From positions 14,631-78,630 of the forward strand of contig CABUZX010000005.1 in assembly GCA_902496185.1 (NCBI GenBank): a stretch of DNA of 64,000 nucleotides. The letters run 5' to 3'. A program made the position numbers and the translations under genes. The stretch is from an uncultured Subdoligranulum sp. Its GTDB lineage: Bacteria > Bacillota > Clostridia > Christensenellales > CAG-314. This document shows, one piece after another, positions 43,578 to 51,223 of this stretch. The notes below the pieces were generated by a model, which did no database searches, had not been told where the DNA came from, and worked only from the letters and a program-made list of their open reading frames with translations. Position 1 is the first letter of the stretch; each line of letters starts with the position of its first letter.

Positions 43578-44279
43578 ATGAAAAAAATATTGATTGTGGA
43601 TGACGAGCAAGAAATAAGAGAAGTACTTAAAGAATATTTGGAATATAACGAAAACGATGGATTTGACGTTACTTGCGCTTCGGACGGGTTGGAGGCTGTA
43701 AAACTTTGCGAAACGGAGACTTACGACCTTATAGTAATGGATATAATGATGCCCAAAATGGACGGTATGTCTGCTTTGAGAGAAATTAGAAAGTCTCAAA
43801 ATACGCCCGTTATCGTATTGTCTGCAAGAGATCAAGAATACGACAAACTGTTTTGTTTTGAAATGGGCGCTGACGACTACGTTACAAAGCCTTTTAGCCC
43901 AAAGGAAGTTATAGCAAGAATAAAAGCTATTTTAAACCGTTTTACAAGGACGGATTACAGAGACCGTGAAGTACGTACTTACGGTGGCTTGGTAATTGAC
44001 TTTGAAGGTAGAAACGTATTGGTGGACAAGAAAAAAGTTGTTATGACGCCAAAAGAGTACGAAGTATTGTTCTTTCTCGTCAGAAACGAAGGCAAGGCAG
44101 TAAGTAGAGAAAAACTCTTGTCAAACGTATGGGGATTTGATTTTTACGGAGACGACAGAACGGTTGATACGCATATAAAGATGTTGCGTAGCAATCTCGG
44201 TCCGTATAGACACCATATCGTGACGTTGCGTGGTTTGGGATACAAATTCGAGTATGATAGACCGGACGACAGGAGATAA
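43578..44279 (+). CDS. OmpR-family response regulator
   Basis: 233 residues. Receiver domain with acidic pair DDEQE, phospho-acceptor Asp in LIVMDIMMPKMDG (near 55) and KPFSPKE; C-terminal winged helix (about 130-230) with MTPKEYEVLFFL and VSREKLLSNVWGFD. It pairs with the adjacent kinase. RBS AAGGAGATA. Signal unknown. Confidence 0.94.
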   Translation: MKKILIVDDEQEIREVLKEYLEYNENDGFDVTCASDGLEAVKLCETETYDLIVMDIMMPKMDGMSALREIRKSQNTPVIVLSARDQEYDKLFCFEMGADDYVTKPFSPKEVIARIKAILNRFTRTDYRDREVRTYGGLVIDFEGRNVLVDKKKVVMTPKEYEVLFFLVRNEGKAVSREKLLSNVWGFDFYGDDRTVDTHIKMLRSNLGPYRHHIVTLRGLGYKFEYDRPDDRR

Positions 44280-45804
44280 GAATAAATTATTAAACAAAAC
44301 CGCCGTCAAACACGGCGGTATTTTGTCTAAAAAAATTTTTAATATAAACGGTATAAGATTTGGTATTTTGCTATATTTTATGTTGTTTTCGATATGTATT
44401 TTGGTCGTTATGTGGTTGTTTCAATTTGTATTTGCTCGGTCATACTACAATAATATGCGTCATCACGACGTGGAGAATATTTGCGATTCGACAATGCAAA
44501 TGATTACCGACGACAATTATGACGTATTGGAAAGCGTTGCAAAAACAAACGGCTTTAATATGTACGTTTTTAACAGCAAATATTTTCAATGTTTGCAGGG
44601 ATTTGACAGCAACGGACAGCCAGACAAGGACGTTTCCGTATTGAGATGGAATACCGAAAACGGCGCGCTCAATACCGAAAAACTCAAGGCTTTGTTTGAT
44701 ACCGTAAAAAAAACGGAAGGTTTAAAATATTGCGAGATAGTCACGGATTACGACGGAATAGATGACGACGACGCTATTGTGTACGCCAACGTTTTTAAAC
44801 AAATCGGAGATTACGAGTTAATGCTGTTTGTTTACGTGCCCATGTATTCTATTTCGGCAACAATGGCAACTATGACGGCGCAGTTGACGGTTGTGACTTT
44901 GACGGCATTAGTGCTTTCGTTGGTTGTAGGGGGAATGTTGTCCGTGCAACTTTCAACCTCGATAGAAACAATGTCTAAGTATGCAAAAGTACTCGCAACA
45001 GGCGATTATTCGGTCAGATTTGTCGGTAACGGCTATACGGAAATCGACGATTTGTCCGATAGTTTGAATTATGCGACAAGACAACTTTCAAGGTCGGAAA
45101 CAATCAGAAAAGACGTTATGGCAAACGTCAGCCACGATTTGCGTACGCCTTTGACACTCATTAAGTCTTATGCTGAAATGATAAGAGACTTGTCGGGTGA
45201 TGACAAAAAAAAGAGAGAAAAACACTTAAACACCATAATAAAAGAGACGGAGAGTCTTACTGCTATGGTTAACGATATTTTAAAGTTGTCCAAAAGCGAG
45301 CAGGTTGGAGGTGTTAATAAGGAAATATACGATCTCTCCGCGCAGGTCAACGAAATTGCCGATATGATGGTTAATGGCGATATGAAAGGGTTTTCGCTTG
45401 AGCGAGATATAGAATCAGATCTTGTTGTTTTTGCCGACAAACAAAAAATTAGTCAGGTTATTATCAATTTTTTGTCAAATGCATACAAATATAGCGGAGA
45501 CAGCAGATTTATACGTATTACCTTAAAAGCCTATGGAGATAGGGTTCGTTTTGACGTCTACGACAACGGATTGGGGATTTCTGAAGAAGAGTTGCCTTAC
45601 GTTTGGGATAGATATACAAAAGCAAGTTTAAAGCACAAAACGGGAGATAGCAACGGAATAGGGTTGTCCATTGTCAAAAGCATTGTTTTGCAACACAACG
45701 GCAAGTACGGCGTAAACAGTACTTTGGGCAAGGGCAGTAACTTTTATTTTGAATTACCGTTGGCGGACAAAAACGGTAAAAATAACTTGTTAGATAAAAT
45801 TTAG
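44254..45804 (+). CDS. Membrane sensor histidine kinase
   Basis: About 516 residues from ATG 44254. Two membrane helices (about 38-65 and 200-225) enclose an outer sensor domain, then HAMP, HisKA with the phospho-His in NVSHDLRTPLTLIKSYAE, and HATPase_c with N box (INFLSNAYKYS) and G boxes (DNGLGI, GIGLSIV). The exact start is unclear: ATG 44254 overlaps the regulator gene, GTG 44230 is possible, and TTG 44323 lies just after an 8-bp GC hairpin at 44299-44319 that would separate the two genes. Confidence 0.9.
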   Translation: MIDRTTGDKNKLLNKTAVKHGGILSKKIFNINGIRFGILLYFMLFSICILVVMWLFQFVFARSYYNNMRHHDVENICDSTMQMITDDNYDVLESVAKTNGFNMYVFNSKYFQCLQGFDSNGQPDKDVSVLRWNTENGALNTEKLKALFDTVKKTEGLKYCEIVTDYDGIDDDDAIVYANVFKQIGDYELMLFVYVPMYSISATMATMTAQLTVVTLTALVLSLVVGGMLSVQLSTSIETMSKYAKVLATGDYSVRFVGNGYTEIDDLSDSLNYATRQLSRSETIRKDVMANVSHDLRTPLTLIKSYAEMIRDLSGDDKKKREKHLNTIIKETESLTAMVNDILKLSKSEQVGGVNKEIYDLSAQVNEIADMMVNGDMKGFSLERDIESDLVVFADKQKISQVIINFLSNAYKYSGDSRFIRITLKAYGDRVRFDVYDNGLGISEEELPYVWDRYTKASLKHKTGDSNGIGLSIVKSIVLQHNGKYGVNSTLGKGSNFYFELPLADKNGKNNLLDKI

Positions 45805-45832
45805 AATAAATTAACATAAAAGGAGAAAGATT

Positions 45833-47266
45833 ATGGCAAACACATTACAGGACGTCAAAAAGCTTTGCTTGGACAACGGTATAGAAATTATTGACTTTAA
45901 AATGGTAGATATTGACGGAAGATGGCGTCATTTGTCCATACCGGTAGAAAGATTTACCGAAGAAACGCTTGTTTACGGCATTGGCTTTGACGGTAGTAAT
46001 TACGGTTATGCTCCGGTAGAAAAAAGCGATATGGTGTTTATTCCCGATATTCAAAGCGCGCATATAGAGCCGTTTGTGACAACTCCTACTCTCACTATGA
46101 TGGGTAACGTTTGCATTATCGGCGAAAAGGAAAACAAGCGTTTTGATCAATATCCGCGCAACGTGGCTTTATCGGCGATTGATTATTTGAGAGAACAAAA
46201 AATTGCCGACGATATGTATATTGCTCCGGAATTTGAATTTCATATTTTTGACAACGTCAGTTATGAAACACGTCCGCAAAGCGTGGGTTATACGGTAGAT
46301 ACCCAACAAGCGGTGTGGAATACGGGCTTGAAAGATCAATTTAATCACGGTTTTCAGGTGCCGTTAAAGGGTGGTTATCATTGTTCCCTTCCGCAAGACG
46401 TAAATTTTGATTTGCGTTCACAAATGTGCAATACAATGAAGGATTGGGGCGTAGACGTAAAATATCATCATCATGAGGTCGGTGGTCCGGGTCAGCAAGA
46501 AATAGAAGTGGAGTTGGGCGATTTGGTAAAAATGGCGGACAACACAATGATTATTAAGTACGTTATCAAAAATCTTGCCGTTAGCAGTGGTAAAACGGCA
46601 ACCTTTTTGCCAAAACCCATAGCAGGCGAGGCTGGTAACGGAATGCACGTTCATATGTTACTCAAAAAGGATGGAAAATCAATCTTTTACGACCAAAACG
46701 GATATTCGGGATTAAGTCAAACGGCGCTGTACTTTATGGGCGGTATTTTGAAGCATTGCCCTTCGCTATGCGCCTTTACAAATCCTTCAACCAACTCTTT
46801 CAAACGTCTTGTGCCAGGTTTTGAAGCGCCTGTGACTATAGGTTACGCAACTTCTAACCGTAGCGCGGTTATACGTATACCTGCTTATGCTAAGTCTCCC
46901 GAGTCGAAGAGATTTGAACTGCGCAATCCCGATGCGACTTGCAATCCGTATTATGCTTATGCCGCAATATTGATGGCGGGTATCGACGGTATCAAAAACA
47001 AAATAGACCCGTCAAAGCACGGTTGGGGACCGTTTGATTTCAATTTGTTTAACCTTTCGGAGGAAGAAAAGAAAAAAGTTCAGGGCTTGCCAAAATCTTT
47101 GCCCGAAGCGTTAGACGAATTGGAAAAAGACAACGAATATCTCCGTCAGGGTGGGGTGTTCCCTCAAAGACTGATTGAAACTTGGATAAAACGCAGGAGG
47201 GCAGACGCCGATAAGGTCAACGCTGTTCCGCATCCGGCAGAATTTGCGCTGTATTATGATTTATAA
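45833..47266 (+). CDS. glnA: Glutamine synthetase, type I
   Basis: 477 residues. Grasp and catalytic motifs: GFDGSNYGY near 50, APEFEFHIF near 125, GGPGQQEIEV near 217, GNGMHVHM near 265, NPSTNSFKRLVPG near 320. It makes glutamine from glutamate, ammonia and ATP. At the site of the E. coli adenylylated Tyr397 (NLYDLP) this protein reads NLFNLS, so Tyr is replaced by Phe and covalent control is not expected. RBS AAGGAGAAAG. Confidence 0.93.
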   Translation: MANTLQDVKKLCLDNGIEIIDFKMVDIDGRWRHLSIPVERFTEETLVYGIGFDGSNYGYAPVEKSDMVFIPDIQSAHIEPFVTTPTLTMMGNVCIIGEKENKRFDQYPRNVALSAIDYLREQKIADDMYIAPEFEFHIFDNVSYETRPQSVGYTVDTQQAVWNTGLKDQFNHGFQVPLKGGYHCSLPQDVNFDLRSQMCNTMKDWGVDVKYHHHEVGGPGQQEIEVELGDLVKMADNTMIIKYVIKNLAVSSGKTATFLPKPIAGEAGNGMHVHMLLKKDGKSIFYDQNGYSGLSQTALYFMGGILKHCPSLCAFTNPSTNSFKRLVPGFEAPVTIGYATSNRSAVIRIPAYAKSPESKRFELRNPDATCNPYYAYAAILMAGIDGIKNKIDPSKHGWGPFDFNLFNLSEEEKKKVQGLPKSLPEALDELEKDNEYLRQGGVFPQRLIETWIKRRRADADKVNAVPHPAEFALYYDL

Positions 47267-47299
47267 TTTTTTAAAAAATTGCAAAATGTATTAAATGGT

Positions 47300-47328
47300 T
47301 TGTAAAAGACTCAAAAATGTGCTATAAT
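47300..47328 (+). promoter_or_regulatory. Promoter of the small lipoprotein gene
   Basis: TTGTAA (47300-47305), a 17-bp spacer, TATAAT (47323-47328). Confidence 0.6.
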
Positions 47329-47373
47329 ATAACCAGTAGGGAAACTTGCAAAAAAATTAAAAGGAGGCTTATT

Positions 47374-47733
47374 ATGAAAAAGATTGTTTCAACGTTTTTT
47401 GTTTGTTTGCTTCTTGTTGGTTGCGTTTTTGCTTTTACTGCTTGTGGCGCAACGATTTCAGGAGAATATAAGAATGATTTTATCATGACTACTTACAAAT
47501 TTTCCTTTAACAAAGTGACTATCACCATTGATAATATTATCGGCGAAGACACCGTTATCGAAGGTAAGTATTCTATCGAAAAGGATGAAGAAGACAATAG
47601 AACTATTACTTTTACGTTTGAGTCAACTGAAAAAGATGAAGACGACTATTCTGGAACTTTTACCTTTAAAGAAGGCGAAGAAGAAGGTAAAAAATATATC
47701 CAAATTGGTCTAATTAAGTATTACAAACAATAA
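47374..47733 (+). CDS. Small lipoprotein, hypothetical
   Basis: 119 residues. Signal peptide with lipobox F-T-A-C at about C25. The mature part is short, beta-rich and acidic (GEYKNDFIMTTYKFSFNK, then GTFTFKEGEEEG). The start at 47374 is chosen for AAGGAGG upstream; an earlier in-frame ATG overlaps the promoter. Flanked by its own promoter and terminator. No function known. Confidence 0.75.
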   Translation: MKKIVSTFFVCLLLVGCVFAFTACGATISGEYKNDFIMTTYKFSFNKVTITIDNIIGEDTVIEGKYSIEKDEEDNRTITFTFESTEKDEDDYSGTFTFKEGEEEGKKYIQIGLIKYYKQ

Positions 47734-47738
47734 AAAGT

Positions 47739-47775
47739 CAAAAAGTCCGAATCAAATTTTGATTCGGACTTTTTG
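47739..47775 (+). terminator. Terminator of the small lipoprotein gene
   Basis: CAAAAAGTCCGAATCAAA and its complement (47758-47775) form a long stem ending in T-run. Confidence 0.85.
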
Positions 47776-47821
47776 GTGTGATTTTTAATTTTTGGCTATT
47801 ATTTTTTTTGGCGTAAAAAAG

Positions 47822-47850
47822 TTGCGTTTTTTTTATTCGTGTATTATAAT
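47822..47850 (+). promoter_or_regulatory. Promoter of tRNA-Leu
   Basis: TTGCGT (47822-47827), a 17-bp spacer, TATAAT (47845-47850); the tRNA begins 25 bases later. Confidence 0.65.
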
Positions 47851-47874
47851 AACAAAACAATTGAAAATATTTTT

Positions 47875-47959
47875 GCGAATGTGGCGGAATTGGCAGACGC
47901 GCTAGATTCAGGTTCTAGTGTTTTACCACGTGCAGGTTCAAGTCCTGTCATTCGCACCA
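47875..47959 (+). tRNA. tRNA-Leu (anticodon CAG), CCA encoded
   Basis: Acceptor GCGAATG pairs with CATTCGC; anticodon stem CTAGA/TCTAG with the loop TTCAGGT, CAG at 47909-47911. Class II variable arm; T-loop GGTTCAAGTCC; discriminator A and CCA at 47957-47959. It reads CTG. A more G+C-rich gene block follows it. Confidence 0.95.
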
Positions 47960-47967
47960 TAAAGAAA

Positions 47968-48007
47968 CCATAATATTGATACGAAAAATATCGGTATTAT
48001 GGCTTTT
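47968..48007 (+). terminator. Terminator of tRNA-Leu
   Basis: CCATAATATTGAT (47968-47980) pairs with ATCGGTATTATGG (47990-48002, two G-U) and is followed by CTTTTTTAT. Confidence 0.8.
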
Positions 48008-48065
48008 TTATTGCCAAAATGGGGGTATTTTGCCCTTTTTTCATAAATTTTTAGCAAAATGTAGA

Positions 48066-48100
48066 CTTGCTGGGATGGTTTTCGTCCTCGCAAGCATTTT
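48066..48100 (+). terminator. Second hairpin with T-run after tRNA-Leu
   Basis: CTTGC/GCAAG close a stem over GGATGG...TCC bases, followed by CATTTTTTG. No gene is seen between it and the tRNA. Confidence 0.5.
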
Positions 48101-48123
48101 TTGTTTTTAGTCGTAAAACATAA

Positions 48124-48177
48124 ATCGTTCACTTTATGCCCTTATCGTTCAATTTATGGGGTATCTTTCAATTATTG
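48124..48177. repeat. Three direct repeats of ATCGTTCAATTTATG type
   Basis: Units at 48124-48138 and 48144-48158 differ by one base (ATCGTTCA-C/A-TTTATG); a degenerate third (ATCTTTCAATTATTG) lies at 48163-48177. Period 19-20 bp, about two turns of the helix, which fits a protein binding one face of DNA. Lies between tRNA-Leu and the ktrB promoter. Confidence 0.5.
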
Positions 48178-48287
48178 TTTCCTTAAAATAAAAGCGTTGA
48201 TTTAAGCTGGATTTTTTCTATAATAAACTCACCGATAAATGAGAATATGCTTGATATCACACTGATATCCAATTGTGTAAAAATATA

Positions 48288-48316
48288 TTGACATAAACAG
48301 CGAAATGTGATATATT
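48288..48316 (+). promoter_or_regulatory. Promoter of ktrBA
   Basis: TTGACA (48288-48293), a 17-bp spacer, TATATT (48311-48316). Confidence 0.75.
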
Positions 48317-48335
48317 TACATAGACGCATAACAAA

Positions 48336-48373
48336 AAAGGAACCAGCTGACTCCAGAGGACATTGGTTCCTTT
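48336..48373 (+). promoter_or_regulatory. Leader hairpin before ktrB
   Basis: AAAGGAACCA (48336-48345) pairs with TGGTTCCTTT (48364-48373), and CTGACTCCAGAGGACA lies in the loop. It starts about 13 bases after the predicted transcript start and ends 23 bases before the ktrB ATG. ATGCTTTTTAG follows, a weak T-run; it may be an attenuator. It does not match the c-di-AMP riboswitch in size. Confidence 0.4.
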
Positions 48374-48395
48374 ATGCTTTTTAGAGGAAAATCTT

Positions 48396-49757
48396 ATGGT
48401 TAGAAAAAAGAAATTCACACTTTCAACCACGCAGATCATATTGCTCAGCTTCCTCGTGACTATTCTCATAGGAAGCGGACTTTTGGCATTGCCAATCAGC
48501 TCTGCAAGCGGAGAAGCCGTGCCGTATCTCGATGCGCTTTTCACGGCAACCACCTCCACCTGCGTGACGGGACTCGTTACAGTTCCCACGGTATCCACAT
48601 GGAGCGTGTTCGGGCAGATCGTCATTTTGCTTCTTATACAGATCGGCGGTCTTGGTATCATCACCATTATGTCGGGACTGATGCTTCTTCTCAATAGAAA
48701 AATGGGCATCGGCGACCGATTACTCATTCAAGATGCCTTCAATCTCAATACGATGTCAGGGCTTGCGAAATTCGTCAAAAACGTACTGTTCGGAACGCTG
48801 ATCATTGAAGGAGTCGGTGCTGTCCTGTATATGATTGTGTTCGTTCCTCAGTTTGGTGCAAGGGGCATCTGGATATCGGTCTTCAATTCGGTTTCCGCTT
48901 TCTGTAATGCCGGCATTGACATTATCGCGGAAAACAGCCTTTGCAATTACGCAACCAATCCCTTGATCAATATCGTCACCTCCGCTCTCATCATTCTCGG
49001 CGGTCTCGGATATATCGTGTGGTGGGATGTTCTCCGTGTGATTAAAAGCCGTTCACCGAAAAACAGAAAAATATTCAGGCACTTGTCCTTGCACTCAAAG
49101 ATTGCCATTACGGTCACGGCAGGGCTCATTCTTGTTGGTGCAGTTCTCATATTTATTTTTGAATATGCTAACCCATTAACCATTGGAGAGATGTCCTTGT
49201 TCGATAAAATTCAAATATCCCTCTTTCAATCGGTTACTACGAGAACGGCTGGCTTTGCTACAATTCCTCAAGAAAATATGACAAATGCCTCTGCCGCCAC
49301 ATCTATTATCTTGATGCTGATAGGCGGTTCACCCGTAGGAACGGCAGGTGGTATGAAAACCGTAACCATTGCCGTCCTCATTTGCTCGGCATTTGCTACA
49401 ATCCGTAATAAGAACAGCGCAACATTATTCGGTCGCCGTATTTCCGAGGAATCAATAAAAAAGGCGGTTTCGATTGTTGTAATGTTCCTTACGATTTGCG
49501 CTATATCGACCATACTCTTGATGGCAACGAGCAATGCTTCTCCCATAGATGCGGTTTATGAAACGGTCAGCGCGACGGCAACAGTCGGTCTTTCAAGAAA
49601 CTTAACGGCAACACTTAACACATTTGGAAAACTAATTATCATCGTAACGATGTATTTCGGCAGAGTTGGTCCAATATCGTTGGCTATTGCTCTTGGAAGC
49701 AAAAATGAGAGTCAAAATGTTATATCAGAGCCGACGGAAGATATCAGTATAGGATAA
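48396..49757 (+). CDS. ktrB: K+ transporter membrane subunit KtrB/TrkH
   Basis: 453 residues with the four M1-P-M2 pore repeats. Selectivity loops are seen in TTSTCVTGLVTV near 45-56, FNSVSAFCNAGID near 165-177, SVTTRTAGFATIP near 279-291 and VSATATVGLSRN near 392-403. The start at 48396 follows AGAGGAAAA; a longer frame would include the leader hairpin. More G+C-rich than nearby core genes. Works with KtrA directly downstream. Confidence 0.93.
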   Translation: MVRKKKFTLSTTQIILLSFLVTILIGSGLLALPISSASGEAVPYLDALFTATTSTCVTGLVTVPTVSTWSVFGQIVILLLIQIGGLGIITIMSGLMLLLNRKMGIGDRLLIQDAFNLNTMSGLAKFVKNVLFGTLIIEGVGAVLYMIVFVPQFGARGIWISVFNSVSAFCNAGIDIIAENSLCNYATNPLINIVTSALIILGGLGYIVWWDVLRVIKSRSPKNRKIFRHLSLHSKIAITVTAGLILVGAVLIFIFEYANPLTIGEMSLFDKIQISLFQSVTTRTAGFATIPQENMTNASAATSIILMLIGGSPVGTAGGMKTVTIAVLICSAFATIRNKNSATLFGRRISEESIKKAVSIVVMFLTICAISTILLMATSNASPIDAVYETVSATATVGLSRNLTATLNTFGKLIIIVTMYFGRVGPISLAIALGSKNESQNVISEPTEDISIG

Positions 49758-49769
49758 AGGAGAAGAATA

Positions 49770-50420
49770 ATGAAAACAAAGAAAACATACGCAATCTTTG
49801 GACTTGGAAGATACGGCATAGCCGTGGCAAGAGAACTTGTAGAGAACGGCATGGAAGTCATTGCCGTAGATACTGAGCAAAGAATCGTTAACGATGCAGC
49901 GGCATATCTGCCCGTATGTAAATGCGCTGACGTGACCGATGCGGAGGTCATCTCACGCCTTGGAATTGGAAGTATTGATACGGTCATTGTATGTATGGCA
50001 AGTAACCTTGAAGCGAGTGTGATGGCGGTCACGCTTTGCAAGGAGGCAGGCGTTAAGAATGTTATTGCAAAATGTGCTAATGAAATGCAGCAAAAAATAT
50101 TGCTTCGTGTGGGTGCAGATCAAGTGGTTTTCCCTGAAAACGAGTCTGGTATACGCCTTGCTAAGAACCTCTTAAGCTCTGGATTTATTGATATGATCTC
50201 TCTGTCAAAGGACGTGTCTATGGTTGAGATCGATGTGAAAGAAGAGTGGTGCGGCAAGAACTTAATTGAATTAAATCTCCGTAAAAAATACGGATTCAAT
50301 ATCGTTGCAATCAAGAAAGGCGAGAAAGTCACCGTAAATATCAATCCTGAGCAGGTACTTGATGCTCAAACTACACTGATCGTGATTGCAAACACGACAA
50401 AATTGGGAAAATTGAAATAA
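49770..50420 (+). CDS. ktrA: K+ uptake regulatory subunit KtrA (RCK protein)
   Basis: 216 residues. Rossmann RCK_N domain with nucleotide loop GLGRYGIAVAREL near 11-23, acidic end VDTEQ near 36, and a C-terminal TrkA_C/RCK_C domain (about 135-216). The octameric ring binds ATP/ADP and gates KtrB. Twelve bases after ktrB with AAGGAGAAG. Confidence 0.93.
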   Translation: MKTKKTYAIFGLGRYGIAVARELVENGMEVIAVDTEQRIVNDAAAYLPVCKCADVTDAEVISRLGIGSIDTVIVCMASNLEASVMAVTLCKEAGVKNVIAKCANEMQQKILLRVGADQVVFPENESGIRLAKNLLSSGFIDMISLSKDVSMVEIDVKEEWCGKNLIELNLRKKYGFNIVAIKKGEKVTVNINPEQVLDAQTTLIVIANTTKLGKLK

Positions 50421-50540
50421 AACCGTCAAATTACAATTTGTCAAACTGAAATGGGTGCAAAGCCTTTCACCTAAATGCATCCATCATTCTAAAATTTGCA
50501 CCCACTATAAAATGGTATCAAAATTTTAGTTTTCTCACAC

Positions 50541-50583
50541 AAAAAACACGCATTTGTCTACCAGGACAACGTGTGTTTTTTTT
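50541..50583 (+). terminator. Terminator of ktrBA
   Basis: AAAAAACACG and CGTGTGTTTTTT enclose an inner TGTC/GACA stem, followed by T-run. Further short hairpins (TCCGCC-TTCG-GGCGGA type at 50590-50604) lie before the next gene. Confidence 0.7.
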
Positions 50584-50622
50584 AACTAAATCCGCCTTCG
50601 GCGGAATAAATCCACAAAATGC

Positions 50623-50661
50623 AGAAAGGCACTACTCCCCGTCAAGGCGTAGCGCCTTTCT
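50623..50661 (-). terminator. Hairpin after the rhodanese gene
   Basis: AGAAAGGC (50623-50630) and GCCTTTCT (50654-50661) close a loop of 23 bases. Weak T-run on the minus strand, so this is a modest terminator candidate. Confidence 0.4.
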
Positions 50662-50703
50662 ATCGTTAAAAGACTGCTATTCGTTAAATTACAAGAAATG
50701 CAG

Positions 50704-51024
50704 TTATACCACGATCTTGTCTTTGTACGAGCTGATACCGCCGATATCGTGAACATCCCCGTAGCCCTTGGCTTTCAAATAAGCTACCGCTCGTGCACTT
50801 CGTCCTCCGCTGAGACAATGGACGTACAGGGGCGCGTTTTTGTCCTTTACGACGGAATCAACTCTGTCGATCTCATCCAGCGGAATATTTTGGCTTCCCT
50901 CAATGTGTCCGCTTGCGTATTCCTCTCTCGTTCTGACGTCGAGAAGAACCGCATCCTTGGTTTCTTTGAAGCGTTTGACGCCCTCGTTGATGTCCTTGCG
51001 TGCAAATATATTGAAAATACTCAT
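50704..51024 (-). CDS. Rhodanese-domain sulfurtransferase
   Basis: 106 residues, one domain. VLLDVRTREEYASGHIEGSQNIP near 26-48 and the active-site loop VHCLSGGRSA with C70. It carries sulfane sulfur as a Cys persulfide. Divergent from the CoA-disulfide reductase gene, sharing the operator-bearing region 51025-51223. RBS AGGAGG. Confidence 0.92.
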   Translation of the reverse strand: MSIFNIFARKDINEGVKRFKETKDAVLLDVRTREEYASGHIEGSQNIPLDEIDRVDSVVKDKNAPLYVHCLSGGRSARAVAYLKAKGYGDVHDIGGISSYKDKIVV

Positions 51025-51084
51025 TTTGTACCTCCTTGTGTTTTGATTATGGCTTTATTATACCACGAAAGTAGAGCCCCGTCC

Positions 51085-51163
51085 GTGACTTTTGTCACAA
51101 GCTATATTTATATTGATGAAATCCTCAAAATATGCTATAATATTCTTGAGTGACAAAAGTCAC
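51085..51163. promoter_or_regulatory. Paired Crp-type operators in the rhodanese/CoADR divergent region
   Basis: GTGACTTTTGTCAC (51085-51098) and GTGACAAAAGTCAC (51150-51163) are perfect palindromes with the GTGA-N6-TCAC layout of Crp family sites. Their centres are 65 bp apart. Each sits near the predicted transcript start of one of the divergent promoters, which suggests repression. The Crp-like protein encoded at 53292-53957 is the likely binder. Confidence 0.78.
51113..51141 (+). promoter_or_regulatory. Promoter of the CoA-disulfide reductase operon
   Basis: TTGATG (51113-51118), a 17-bp spacer, TATAAT (51136-51141). The second operator begins nine bases downstream, over the predicted transcript start. 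On the minus strand TTGAGG followed 16 bp later by TATAGC could serve the rhodanese. Confidence 0.7.
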
Positions 51164-51223
51164 AGCAAAGACGCAAAAAGTATGATAAAATATGCTCACA
51201 GAAAGAAAAACGGAGGTAATCTT

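Noticed and set aside
48317..48395. c-di-AMP riboswitch before ktrB
   Set aside because: The leader is under 80 bases with a single hairpin; the known riboswitch is much larger.
51092..51223. Upstream extension of the CoA-disulfide reductase frame
   Set aside because: It would run through the promoter and both operators; the ATG at 51224 has a strong ribosome site and begins the FAD motif.
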